From: Spirosoma luteum DSM 19990
GTDB taxonomy: Bacteria; Bacteroidota; Bacteroidia; Cytophagales; Spirosomataceae
Length of the DNA stretch: 64,000 bases
Direction of reading: 5' to 3'
Assembly: GCF_000374065.1 (NCBI RefSeq)
Contig: NZ_KB893255.1
Span: forward strand, 1 to 64,000
The notes beneath the pieces were generated by a model. It was given only the letters and a program-made list of their open reading frames with translations. It made no database searches and was not told the DNA's origin. Made by a program: the position numbers and the translations under genes. Positions within the stretch are counted from its first letter, which is position 1, and every line of letters starts with the position of its first letter. Of this stretch, positions 34,050 to 42,437 are shown in pieces.

Positions 34050-35300
34050 ATGGATCTTCACATCGCATCCCAGATTGCCCAAACGCACCTGACGGCCAAA
34101 AAGCGGCAAACGCTGGTGGCTATGCTGGGCGTGACGTTTGGCATTGCGATGTTTATCACCATGATTTCGTTTATGCAGGGCGTCAACCAGTTTCTGGAAG
34201 ATTCGGCCCTGGATGCCAGTCCGCACATCCGGCTGTATAACGAGGTAAACACCCAGCGCCCCAGCCTTATCGAGCAGTTGAATCCCGGTCGCTTCAACGT
34301 GGTTTATCACCAGAAGCCCAAAGACGAACAGTCGCGGATAAAAAACGGGTTAACCATTGCCGAACGCATCGAACGCGAACCGGGCGTGCTGGGTGTGTCG
34401 CCCCAGGTAGCCACGCAGGTGTTCTACAACAACGGCCCTATCCAGTTGTCGGGTACCATTTCGGGTGTTGACATCGACCGCGAGAACCGGTTGTACAAAT
34501 TATATACCCGGCTTAAATCGGGTAGTCTGAACGCCCTCAAAACCAACCCCGACGGCTTGATTATGGGTACGGTACTGGCCCGCAAGCTGAACGTTCGGGT
34601 GGGCGATAAGGTGACGGTAACCACACCTAAAGGTACCACGCGGGTGCTGCGGGTGGTGGGCACATTCGGGTTTGGTGTGGGTACGGTGGACAATACCAGG
34701 AGTTATGGCAACCTCTCCACCGTGCAGGAAATGCTCCAGCGCGACCCCAGCTACATTACCGACATCCACATCAAGATGATTGACCCATTGCAGGCCCTGC
34801 CGTTCGGCCAGAAACTGCGGGCTACGTACGGCTATTATACTGAAGACTGGGCCACGGCTAACACGGCGATTCTGGCGGGGGAGAAAATCAGGAATATGCT
34901 CACCTATGTGGTGTCCATCACGCTGCTGGTGGTGGCCGGTTTCGGGATTTATAACATCATGAATATGACCGTCATCAACAAAATAAAGGATATCGCTATC
35001 CTAAAAGCCACGGGGTTCGATGCCCGCGACATTATCGCTATTTTTCTGTTGCAGGCCGTTTTCATTGGCTTTACGGGTGGACTGATGGGACTGGGAATCG
35101 GGTTTGGGATTAGCTATTTATTGTCTATCACGCCCTTTGATGCGGGTGATTTCCTGAGTATCAAGACCTTCCCGGTCATTTTTGCCGCCAAATATTACGT
35201 TATGGGGCTGCTGTTCGGGGTTATCACCACAATTTTGGCAGGGTATTTTCCCGCCAGAAAAGCCGCGCAGGTAGACCCGGTCGCTATTTTGCGGGGATAG
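34050..35300 (+). CDS. MacB/LolC-type ABC transporter permease (FtsX fold)
   Basis: The ATG at 34050 is preferred to an in-frame GTG at 34008, which lies in the palindrome. The protein has 416 residues. One transmembrane helix comes near residues 22-45 (LVAMLGVTFGIAMFITMISF), then a periplasmic MacB-PCD domain, then three helices in the last 140 residues with the FtsX core (NIMNMTVINKIKDIAILKATG) and the end PARKAAQVDPVAILRG. It lacks an ATPase, which is coded by the gene behind it. The set resembles MacB or LolCDE mechanotransmission transporters. Confidence 0.9.
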   Translation: MDLHIASQIAQTHLTAKKRQTLVAMLGVTFGIAMFITMISFMQGVNQFLEDSALDASPHIRLYNEVNTQRPSLIEQLNPGRFNVVYHQKPKDEQSRIKNGLTIAERIEREPGVLGVSPQVATQVFYNNGPIQLSGTISGVDIDRENRLYKLYTRLKSGSLNALKTNPDGLIMGTVLARKLNVRVGDKVTVTTPKGTTRVLRVVGTFGFGVGTVDNTRSYGNLSTVQEMLQRDPSYITDIHIKMIDPLQALPFGQKLRATYGYYTEDWATANTAILAGEKIRNMLTYVVSITLLVVAGFGIYNIMNMTVINKIKDIAILKATGFDARDIIAIFLLQAVFIGFTGGLMGLGIGFGISYLLSITPFDAGDFLSIKTFPVIFAAKYYVMGLLFGVITTILAGYFPARKAAQVDPVAILRG

Positions 35301-35308
35301 TTCTTTTT

Positions 35309-35413
35309 AATGATAAATGATGAATTATAAATGATGGATGAGTCATCAGGCGATGACAGGGCAGCATCATTCACAACGAATCATTCATCATTTATAATTC
35401 ATAATTCATCATT
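35309..35413. repeat. AT-rich palindrome filling the permease-ATPase gap
   Basis: The arms 35309-35341 and 35381-35413 pair at 30 of 33 positions, with a 39-nt loop. They share GAATTATAAATGATG with the elements at 33956 and 60437. The element starts 9 nt after the permease stop and ends 4 nt before the ATPase ATG. Confidence 0.88.
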
Positions 35414-35416
35414 CTT

Positions 35417-36109
35417 ATGCCTCCTGTTCTTTCAGCCCATCATCTTAACAAGTACTTCTACGACCCGACGAAATTTCAGGTCCTGAAGGATATTACGTTT
35501 GAGGTGCAGGCCGGTGACTTCATGGCCATTGTCGGCAAATCGGGTTGCGGTAAATCCACGCTGCTTTATCTACTCTCGACGATGGACACCGCATACGACG
35601 GTGAAATCGAGATGGCGGGCACGAAACTGACGGGGCGCAGTCAGGATTTTCTGGCCCGCTTTCGCAACGAGCACCTGGGATTCGTGTTTCAGTTTCATTT
35701 TCTGCTGCCCGAATTTTCGGCCCTGCAAAACGTGATGCTGCCCGGCCTCAAGCTGGGTAAGTACCCCGAAAAAGAGGTGGAGGAACGGGCCATGGAGAAA
35801 CTACGCCTTATTGGTATGGCGGACTTTGCCCGCAAACCAGCCAGTAAATTGTCGGGGGGGCAGCAGCAGCGGGTGGCCATTGCCCGCGCCCTCATCAACG
35901 ACCCCACCATCATCATGGGCGATGAACCAACGGGCAACCTCGACAGAGCCAATGGCGATAACGTATTTTCCATTTTCCGCGACCTGGCCCGGAAAGGGCA
36001 GACTATTATTGCCGTTACCCACGACCCCGATTTTGCCGCCGGAACCGACCGGGTTATCGAAATGTCGGATGGGATGATTATCGCCAGCTATGAAAATCCA
36101 GTTCAATAA
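35417..36109 (+). CDS. ABC transporter ATP-binding protein (MacB/LolD type)
   Basis: A 230-residue ATPase with Walker A GKSGCGKST (about residues 40-48), the Q-loop in FVFQFHFLLPEFSALQNVMLP split over FQF, the signature LSGGQQQR, Walker B IIMGDEPTGNLD and the switch His in VTHD. The FHFLLPEFSALQNVMLP segment is typical of LolD/MacB ATPases. It partners the permease before it. Its last 20 nt overlap the start of the kinase gene, so pump and signalling are translated together. Confidence 0.93.
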   Translation: MPPVLSAHHLNKYFYDPTKFQVLKDITFEVQAGDFMAIVGKSGCGKSTLLYLLSTMDTAYDGEIEMAGTKLTGRSQDFLARFRNEHLGFVFQFHFLLPEFSALQNVMLPGLKLGKYPEKEVEERAMEKLRLIGMADFARKPASKLSGGQQQRVAIARALINDPTIIMGDEPTGNLDRANGDNVFSIFRDLARKGQTIIAVTHDPDFAAGTDRVIEMSDGMIIASYENPVQ

Positions 36110-37115
36110 ATACGTCGAACTGCTATTGCTGGCAACCGCCGTCGGGGGTATTGCCGTCCGGCAGTGGCTCATTCCCAGCCTGACCTGGCCGGTGCAGGCG
36201 TTGCTTTTCGTGCTGTCATTCGGGGCATTGAACGTGATTTGGGCCTTCCACTTCCAATTCAACGAGTGGCTCAATTACCGACTTCCATTCGAGAAGAATG
36301 CCCGCTGGCGAATTGTCGTACAGGTGCTGGGCGGATGGAGTGTAGTTAAAATACTGTTCCTGATTGTCAGCTATTTCGTCAGTCGCTATTTTTTTCCACC
36401 TGCCGTATCCTTACTGGGTGGCTACACCTTCCTCATTATCGGGATTATGGTTTTCCTGGTCAATACAGTCATTTGTCTGGGTTTTATCGCCAGTCATCTG
36501 CTGAAACGCTGGCAGGAAGATGCAATTCGGACGGCACAACTCGAGAAGGAGAAAGTACAGGTGCAACTGGACAGCCTGAAAAATCAGATTAGCCCGCATT
36601 TCCTGTTCAACAGCCTGTCGTCGCTGGATAGTTTGATTGACGATAACCCCGTGCTGGCCCGGCAGTTTTTGCAGCAGCTATCGAAGGTGTTCCGGTACGT
36701 GCTGCAACACAAAGACAAATCGCTGGTAACGGTTGAAACTGAACTGGCGTTCATCAAAAACTACATCTCATTGCTTCATACCCGCTTCGCTGGAACGTTT
36801 GCGGTTACCTGTCAGGTGGATGACAGCGTGCTGGATCAGCAGATTGTGCCGGTAACGCTCCAAATTTTAATCGAGAATGCCATCAAGCATAATATCATCA
36901 GCGAAGCCCACCCGCTCACGGTGACCATCAGTACGCACAATGGCTATATTGCCGTGTCGAATCCTATCCAGCGTAAACGACAGGTTGGCACCTCGAACGG
37001 GCAGGGACTGGAAAACCTTAAACTGCTGTATAGCTACCTGGGACCGAAACCAGTTGACGTAGGCGATAATGGCGAAACCTTTCGGGTACAGATTCCTTTG
37101 CTAACTGGTGAATAG
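36090..37115 (+). CDS. LytS-type sensor histidine kinase of the efflux operon
   Basis: A 341-residue kinase with four N-terminal membrane helices (to about residue 130), a short coiled coil, then His_kinase with H170 in NQISPHFLFNSL and the ATPase N-box LIENAIKHN with the G-box GQGLENL. It overlaps the ATPase gene by 20 nt, so it is part of the pump operon. Lacking a sensor domain, it may sense the transported compound or the state of the pump in the membrane, as BceS-type kinases do with their transporters; that is inference. Its regulator is at 37256. Confidence 0.93.
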   Translation: MKIQFNKYVELLLLATAVGGIAVRQWLIPSLTWPVQALLFVLSFGALNVIWAFHFQFNEWLNYRLPFEKNARWRIVVQVLGGWSVVKILFLIVSYFVSRYFFPPAVSLLGGYTFLIIGIMVFLVNTVICLGFIASHLLKRWQEDAIRTAQLEKEKVQVQLDSLKNQISPHFLFNSLSSLDSLIDDNPVLARQFLQQLSKVFRYVLQHKDKSLVTVETELAFIKNYISLLHTRFAGTFAVTCQVDDSVLDQQIVPVTLQILIENAIKHNIISEAHPLTVTISTHNGYIAVSNPIQRKRQVGTSNGQGLENLKLLYSYLGPKPVDVGDNGETFRVQIPLLTGE

Positions 37116-37162
37116 ACGCTGGTTTGTAGTTTACGATTTTGGTATACGGCATTGCGTCGCTC

Positions 37163-37205
37163 GGTTGGCTGACGCATACACAATCTCTCGATGCGTCAGC
37201 CAACC
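37163..37205. repeat. perfect 15-bp inverted repeat with GCTGACGC core
   Basis: GGTTGGCTGACGCAT (37163-37177) pairs exactly with 37191-37205 around a 13-nt loop. The GCTGACGC string is the same as in the spacers of the RAYT-associated repeats and the element at 39266. It lies in the kinase-regulator gap. Confidence 0.9.
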
Positions 37206-37255
37206 TCACCGGTGACCCGGCAAGACCATCAACTTTACACCAAAACCCGTAAATC

Positions 37256-38035
37256 ATGACCATTCTCCTCATCGAAGACGAACCGCTGATTGCCCGGCAA
37301 CTCCAGAAAATGGTGCGTCAGTTGGAGCCGGAAGCGACCATTCAGGGGCCATTGGGGAGTGTGCAAGGCATCTGTACGTATTTTACCGCATCCCAGCCCA
37401 CTCCCGATTTAGTGATTGCCGATATTCAGCTTTCCGATGGAGTGAGTTTTGATGCCTTCCGACAGGTTGGGATGAACATACCGGTTATTTTCACCACGGC
37501 TTACGATGAGTATGCTATTCGTGCGTTCAAACTGAACAGCATTGATTACCTGCTCAAGCCTATTGACCCGAACGAACTGAAGGCAGCCCTGGAGAAATTT
37601 CATCGCTGGTCGGCGAGTCCGGTTCCGGATTTTAGCGAGCTGTTGCGGCAGGCCATGGCGCAACTGACCGAAACCAGCAATGTACCTCACTACAAACGCC
37701 GGTTCTCGGGCCATTACCTCCGGCAGATTGTGTCTGTACCGCAGGAAGAGGTCGCTTATTTCCTGCGGAATGAACTAATTTATTTGCATACGACGGCGGG
37801 TAAAAAGCTGGTTACCGATTACAAAACCCTCGACGAACTGGCGGAACTGGTCGACCCGGCCCGATTTTTCCGGGCCAACCGACAGTGTGTAGTTGCGCTC
37901 GATGCCATTGCCGGATACCGGCCTCACGACGGTCAGAAACTACAAGTCCTACTCAAAACCCCGAACGACAAACTCGAACTCATCGTCAGTAAAGAAAAAG
38001 CGGGGGCGTTCCGAGACTGGCTGGAAGGCTATTAG
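37256..38035 (+). CDS. LytTR-family response regulator of the efflux operon
   Basis: A 259-residue regulator. The receiver domain has LIEDEP at the start, phospho-acceptor D56 in VIADIQLSD, TTAYDEYA and LLKPIDP. The LytTR DNA-binding domain lies at about 155-255 (AYFLRNELIYL, FFRANRQCVVAL). It likely controls its own operon. It is 140 nt after the kinase and only 6 nt from the convergent peptidase gene, with no room for a separate terminator. Confidence 0.93.
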   Translation: MTILLIEDEPLIARQLQKMVRQLEPEATIQGPLGSVQGICTYFTASQPTPDLVIADIQLSDGVSFDAFRQVGMNIPVIFTTAYDEYAIRAFKLNSIDYLLKPIDPNELKAALEKFHRWSASPVPDFSELLRQAMAQLTETSNVPHYKRRFSGHYLRQIVSVPQEEVAYFLRNELIYLHTTAGKKLVTDYKTLDELAELVDPARFFRANRQCVVALDAIAGYRPHDGQKLQVLLKTPNDKLELIVSKEKAGAFRDWLEGY

Positions 38036-38041
38036 TACGAC

Positions 38042-39235
38042 TCATTTGGTATTGAGCCGGTTATGTTGTTTCAGTAGTTTCCGTATCGTTTCGTGCGGCA
38101 GGGCGGGCACAAAGTTGTCGTTGATACCGGTCATGTCCTTTGCCGCTACCAGCGCATTCAGGATGGCTTCTTCCGTGGCCTGAGCCGTAGCCGTAAAGAG
38201 CGGGTCTATCTTATCATTGGTCAACATCTCAACCGGTTTTGTGGTGGCTTTTCGGTCGAAAGCACCCGGATTGGCCGTTGAGAACGCCAGAAAAATATCG
38301 CCGGAGCTATTACCTCCTACCCCACCCATTTTACCGATACCCAATGACACCCGCTGGGCAATCCGCTTCAACTGGTGCGGCAGCAACGGGGCATCCGTGG
38401 CTACAATGGCAATGATAGAACCGCGTTCGTCCGATGTTTTGGCTTTAGGCTTGCCGTACACCGGCTCCCCATTCATGCGCCAGGGTAGCGTATCGAGCAA
38501 CGCCTGCCCTACCGGCACCCCCGCAATGGTTAACTGCGCCCGGCTGCCAAAATTGGCCTGTACCAGTACGCCAACGGTATAGCCATTCACCACCCGCGAT
38601 GCCGTACCGGTACCCCCTTTGAATCCCAGACAAATCATGCCGGTACCGCCCCCAACGGCTCCTTCGGCCACCGGCCCGCTTTTGGCGCCGTCGAGTGCCT
38701 GCATGGCGTGCTCTTTAGTGACGTGAAACCCGTTTATGTCGTTCAGGGCACCGTCGTAGGTTTCGGCCACGAGCGGATAGGAGAACCAGATATCCGGTGC
38801 CAGCTCTTTGTAGTACTTGTGGGCCGCTTCCCACGCAATGGTCGCGTCGCGCACCACCCCCACACTGTGCGTATTGGTAATCAGGATGGGCGTTTCCAGA
38901 AAGCCCGATTCCGTGACCCAGGTGGTGCCCGTCATTTCACCATTGCCATTCAGCGCGTGCCAGTTGGCAAAAACCGGGTCGCAGGTTTTGCCCCGTGGCA
39001 GGATAGCCGTGACCCCGGTCCGAACCGGCCCTTTACCCACGGCTAGCTTTCCACTACCCGAACTAAGCGTGACCATGCCTACCTCCACCCCTTTTACGTC
39101 TGTGATGGCATTGTAAACACCGGGCTTGCCGTCGAGCGGGATGCCCAGATCACGGGCGCGGACTGGCGACTGCGCCTGGCTGGTCGGTTTGCCAGATACC
39201 AGCAGCAGGAATAGGAATAGCCGGATTAGTCGCAT
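38042..39235 (-). CDS. exported P1 family peptidase (DmpA/L-aminopeptidase type)
   Basis: A 397-residue protein with a signal peptide (MRLIRLFLFLLLVSGKPTSQ then AQ). The start ARDLGIPLDGKPGVYNAITDVKGVEVG and the central EGAVGGGTGMICLGFKGGTGTASR are characteristic of the DmpA family. The self-cleavage site is before the Ser in GGNSSGDIFLAF, which becomes the new N-terminal nucleophile. It should remove N-terminal residues, including D-amino acids or beta-peptides, in the periplasm. Its stop is 6 nt from the end of the convergent regulator gene. Confidence 0.92.
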   Translation of the reverse strand: MRLIRLFLFLLLVSGKPTSQAQSPVRARDLGIPLDGKPGVYNAITDVKGVEVGMVTLSSGSGKLAVGKGPVRTGVTAILPRGKTCDPVFANWHALNGNGEMTGTTWVTESGFLETPILITNTHSVGVVRDATIAWEAAHKYYKELAPDIWFSYPLVAETYDGALNDINGFHVTKEHAMQALDGAKSGPVAEGAVGGGTGMICLGFKGGTGTASRVVNGYTVGVLVQANFGSRAQLTIAGVPVGQALLDTLPWRMNGEPVYGKPKAKTSDERGSIIAIVATDAPLLPHQLKRIAQRVSLGIGKMGGVGGNSSGDIFLAFSTANPGAFDRKATTKPVEMLTNDKIDPLFTATAQATEEAILNALVAAKDMTGINDNFVPALPHETIRKLLKQHNRLNTK

Positions 39236-39265
39236 CAGTATAAAACGAATACAGCGTTTATGCTT

Positions 39266-39348
39266 TGGGACGTCGGATTTCGGATTTATTGCTGACGCAT
39301 TAGTGGCTCCAGCGTCAGCAATAAATCCGAAATCCGACGTCCCAAATC
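39266..39348. repeat. perfect 35-bp inverted repeat ending in TTGCTGACGC
   Basis: The arms 39266-39300 and 39314-39348 are exact reverse complements, 35 nt each, around a 13-nt loop (ATTAGTGGCTCCA). The inner end TTGCTGACGC equals the conserved spacer motif of the RAYT-linked repeats. It fills the gap between glmS and the P1 peptidase gene on the minus strand. Confidence 0.97.
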
Positions 39349-39363
39349 CGAAAAATTAACCGC

Positions 39364-41205
39364 CTACTCCACCGTTACCGACTTGGCCAGGTTACGCGGC
39401 TGGTCGACGTTGCGGCCCCTCATTACGGCAATGTAATAGGCCAGCAACTGGAGCGGCACCGCTGAAACCAGCGGCATCAGCATATCGTGCACCTTCGGAA
39501 TTTCGATGGTAAAATCGACCATGCCGGGCAGGTCGGTGTCACCTTCGGTGGTGATGGCAATCACGCGGCCTTTGCGGGCTTTCACCTCCTGAATGTTCGA
39601 GACTACTTTCTCGTAGGAACTGTCTTTGGTAGCAATCACCACCACCGGCATGTCCTCGTCGATGAGCGCAATGGGCCCGTGTTTCATCTCGGCCGCCGGA
39701 TAGCCTTCGGCGTGGATGTAGCTGATTTCCTTTAGCTTCAGCGCACCTTCCAGCGCAACGGGGAAGTTTAGTCCCCGACCCAGGTAAATGAAATTGCGGG
39801 CGTAGGTGAAGATATACGCGATTTCCTTGATTTTGTCGGCAGCCTGCAACACCATTTCCACTTTGGCCGGAATGCTTTCCAGTTCTACCAGCAACTGTCG
39901 GAACAATGACTCCGATATGGTACCCTTGCGTTGGGCAGCTTCCAGCGCCATTATCGTTAGTACTGTTACCTGTGCCGTGAAGGCTTTTGTACTGGCCACC
40001 CCAATTTCGGGTCCGGCGTGGGTGTATGCCCCCGCATCCGTGGCCCGGGCAATGGACGAACCCACCACGTTACAAACCCCGAAGATGGTAGCTCCTTTGG
40101 CTTTAGCCAGTTCGATAGCGGCCAAGGTATCCGCCGTTTCGCCCGACTGTGAGATGGCAATGACAATGTCGCCCTCTTTGATAATGGGGTTTCGATAGCG
40201 AAACTCCGACGCATACTCAACCTCCACCGGAATTCGGGCCAGCTCTTCAAAAATGTATTCGGCTACCAGCCCGGCGTGCCAGGAGGTACCGCAGCCAATA
40301 ATGACAATCCGCTCCGACCGGGCCAGTTTATCCATGTAATCACGCAAACCACCCAGTTGCAGAATGCCTGCATCGGCCTGCACCCGTCCCCGCATCGAGT
40401 CGGCAATGGAACGGGGCTGCTCGAAGATTTCCTTGAGCATGAAATGGTCGTACCCTCCTTTTTCGATGGCGGCCAGCTCCATCTCAATTTTGTGGACATA
40501 GGGCGTTGTCGTCGTGTTATCGAGGTTAACGATTTTCAGGTTACCCTCTTTGATAACGGCAATCTCGTAATCGTTCAGGTAGATTACATCTTTGGTATAT
40601 TCCACAATCGGGGTAGCGTCGGAAGCCAGGAAATACTCATTTTCTTCCCCTACCCCAATGACCAGGGGCGAACCTTTGCGGGCGGCAATCAACTGCGTGG
40701 AGTCGGTTTCGCTCATGACCACAATGGCGTAGGCTCCTACTACTTCCTGCAGGGCCAGCCGCACGGCATCCTCCAGCGTTCCGCCGTTGTTCTCCCAGAT
40801 ATCCTCGATAAACTGACCCAGTACTTCGGTATCCGTTTCGCTGGTGAAGATGTGCCCTTTTTTAAGCAAGGCCTGTTTTATGGCCGCGTAATTCTCGATG
40901 ATGCCATTATGGATAATGGCCAGTTTGCGGTGAAACGAGTAATGAGGGTGTGCATTCACGTCGTTGGGTTCCCCGTGGGTGGCCCAGCGGGTATGGCCCA
41001 TGCCAATGGTGGAGTGGGTTTCTTTGCCATCCAGTTCCCGCTCCAACGCAACAACTTTGCCTTTTTTCTTATATACTTTCAGGCCCTGCCCATTCATCAG
41101 GGCGACGCCTGCACTATCATATCCCCGATATTCGAGACGCTTCAACCCTTTCAGTACGATTGGACACGCTTCCCGGTGACCCACATACGCTACAATACCA
41201 CACAT
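39364..41205 (-). CDS. glmS: glutamine--fructose-6-phosphate aminotransferase (isomerizing)
   Basis: A full-length 613-residue GlmS. Cys2 of MCGIVAYVG is the N-terminal amidotransferase nucleophile; GMGHTRWATHGEPN and HNGIIENYA follow. Two SIS isomerase domains come next (GCGTSWHAGLV, and SQSGETADTLAA), and the end QPRNLAKSVTVE is the classical C-terminus. It makes glucosamine-6-phosphate, the first step to UDP-GlcNAc for peptidoglycan and LPS. No glmS ribozyme is expected in this phylum and none is apparent upstream. Confidence 0.98.
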   Translation of the reverse strand: MCGIVAYVGHREACPIVLKGLKRLEYRGYDSAGVALMNGQGLKVYKKKGKVVALERELDGKETHSTIGMGHTRWATHGEPNDVNAHPHYSFHRKLAIIHNGIIENYAAIKQALLKKGHIFTSETDTEVLGQFIEDIWENNGGTLEDAVRLALQEVVGAYAIVVMSETDSTQLIAARKGSPLVIGVGEENEYFLASDATPIVEYTKDVIYLNDYEIAVIKEGNLKIVNLDNTTTTPYVHKIEMELAAIEKGGYDHFMLKEIFEQPRSIADSMRGRVQADAGILQLGGLRDYMDKLARSERIVIIGCGTSWHAGLVAEYIFEELARIPVEVEYASEFRYRNPIIKEGDIVIAISQSGETADTLAAIELAKAKGATIFGVCNVVGSSIARATDAGAYTHAGPEIGVASTKAFTAQVTVLTIMALEAAQRKGTISESLFRQLLVELESIPAKVEMVLQAADKIKEIAYIFTYARNFIYLGRGLNFPVALEGALKLKEISYIHAEGYPAAEMKHGPIALIDEDMPVVVIATKDSSYEKVVSNIQEVKARKGRVIAITTEGDTDLPGMVDFTIEIPKVHDMLMPLVSAVPLQLLAYYIAVMRGRNVDQPRNLAKSVTVE

Positions 41206-41342
41206 AGTTACAGTTATTTTTTCAGAGTAAAACGAACTGGCTTACCCCACTCCCTTCCACTATTGATGCCAAAATAGTCCCGGACCAGATGGTATAATAA
41301 ACTACAACCCATCATATTGGCCAAAGTCAACCGTAAAAAAAG

Positions 41343-41371
41343 ACAAAAAGCCGGAGATTCCGGCTTTTTGT
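41343..41371 (-). terminator. terminator of the starch-synthase-like gene
   Basis: ACAAAAAGCCGG (41343-41354) and its complement (41360-41371) form a perfect 12-bp stem with a 5-nt loop. On the minus strand a run of seven Ts follows. It lies between this gene and glmS. Confidence 0.9.
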
Positions 41372-41448
41372 TGCGGTGATTTATAATCCGCTGAAAAATT
41401 TCAATCGTTTCAGAGCCAATGCCTGAATGTACTAATGTAAAGTAGCGT

Positions 41449-42255
41449 TTATCCCAATAGCTGTGTGTACAGGTTAAAATAACGATCCGTGACGTCTTCA
41501 TCCTCCACAGTATCAAATTTGTGCTCGGTGAAATCGGTCAGGATAGCGTTCAGGCTCTCACTCGTCTCTTCCTCGGCGCGTACCACCGCATCGGCATACG
41601 TAGAGCCGATTCGGATAAACCCTTCAAAGTCAGCTGTTTTTAGCTCCGACAGCATCTCATCGTCAATATCCATCATGCGGGCTTTTTCAATGATGTCGCC
41701 TTCAAACCGGTGCTCAAATGAGTTGTTATAGACCGTAAAGACCGACTTGGTGTCTTTAAACATCGGGTCGTTTTTGTAGGTCGTTTTGAGGTAAAGCGGA
41801 ATCAGGGCCGTCATCCAGTCGTTGCAGTGAACGATGTCGGGAGCCCAGCCCAGCTTTTTCACCGTTTCCAGCACGCCCTTGCAGAAGAAGATAGCCCGCT
41901 CGTCGTTATCGGCGTAGAACCGGTTCTCTTTGTCGTGAAAAACGTATTTACGCTGAAAATAATCTTCATTGTCGATAAAGTAGACCTGTAGTTTGGCCGT
42001 TGGGATGGACGCTACCTTGATGATCAACGGCTTTTCGTCGTCACCCACCGCAATGTTAATGCCCGACAACCGAACCACTTCGTGCAGGCGATTCTTACGC
42101 TCATTGATTAACCCAAAGCGAGGTACCAGAATTCTTATTTCCATCCCCCGCTCCTGCATAGCCTGCGGTAATTTGCGGACGAAGTCAGCGACATCGGACG
42201 TTTTCAGGAAGGGATTGATTTCGCTGGCGACGTAGAGAATGCGTAATTTGCTCAT
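41449..42255 (-). CDS. starch/glycogen synthase catalytic-domain half protein
   Basis: A 268-residue protein that covers only the N-terminal GT5 domain (LRILYVASEINPFLKTSDVADFVRKLP to VHCNDWMTALIPLYLK and on). The ADP-glucose-binding KxGG motif of real glycogen synthases is KTSD here, and the whole C-terminal Rossmann domain is absent, so it is probably not a working glycogen synthase. Similar short proteins occur next to panC in many Bacteroidota as I recall, and panC is divergent from it here (182-bp gap). The tail is acidic. Its role is unknown; regulatory or sugar-nucleotide sensing is possible. Confidence 0.85.
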   Translation of the reverse strand: MSKLRILYVASEINPFLKTSDVADFVRKLPQAMQERGMEIRILVPRFGLINERKNRLHEVVRLSGINIAVGDDEKPLIIKVASIPTAKLQVYFIDNEDYFQRKYVFHDKENRFYADNDERAIFFCKGVLETVKKLGWAPDIVHCNDWMTALIPLYLKTTYKNDPMFKDTKSVFTVYNNSFEHRFEGDIIEKARMMDIDDEMLSELKTADFEGFIRIGSTYADAVVRAEEETSESLNAILTDFTEHKFDTVEDEDVTDRYFNLYTQLLG

Positions 42256-42437
42256 AAATTGGGAAGCGTGTGTTGGCGTTAGTGAACCAAAAAACTTGCA
42301 AAATTATACAAATTTTTCCCGTATTTCAATAAGATTTGTGCAAAAAAAGTAATCAGAAGGGTCAAAAGGGAACGTAACGGGTAGTCAGGCACTACCCATT
42401 TTCCCGAATGGCACCCGTTCATTTTCACCGTCCGAGT

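Noticed and set aside
40276-41277. 333-residue open frame opposite glmS
   Set aside because: Antisense to a clear, full-length glmS with all catalytic residues; composition is rich in Phe, Gly, Val and His as expected of a shadow frame.
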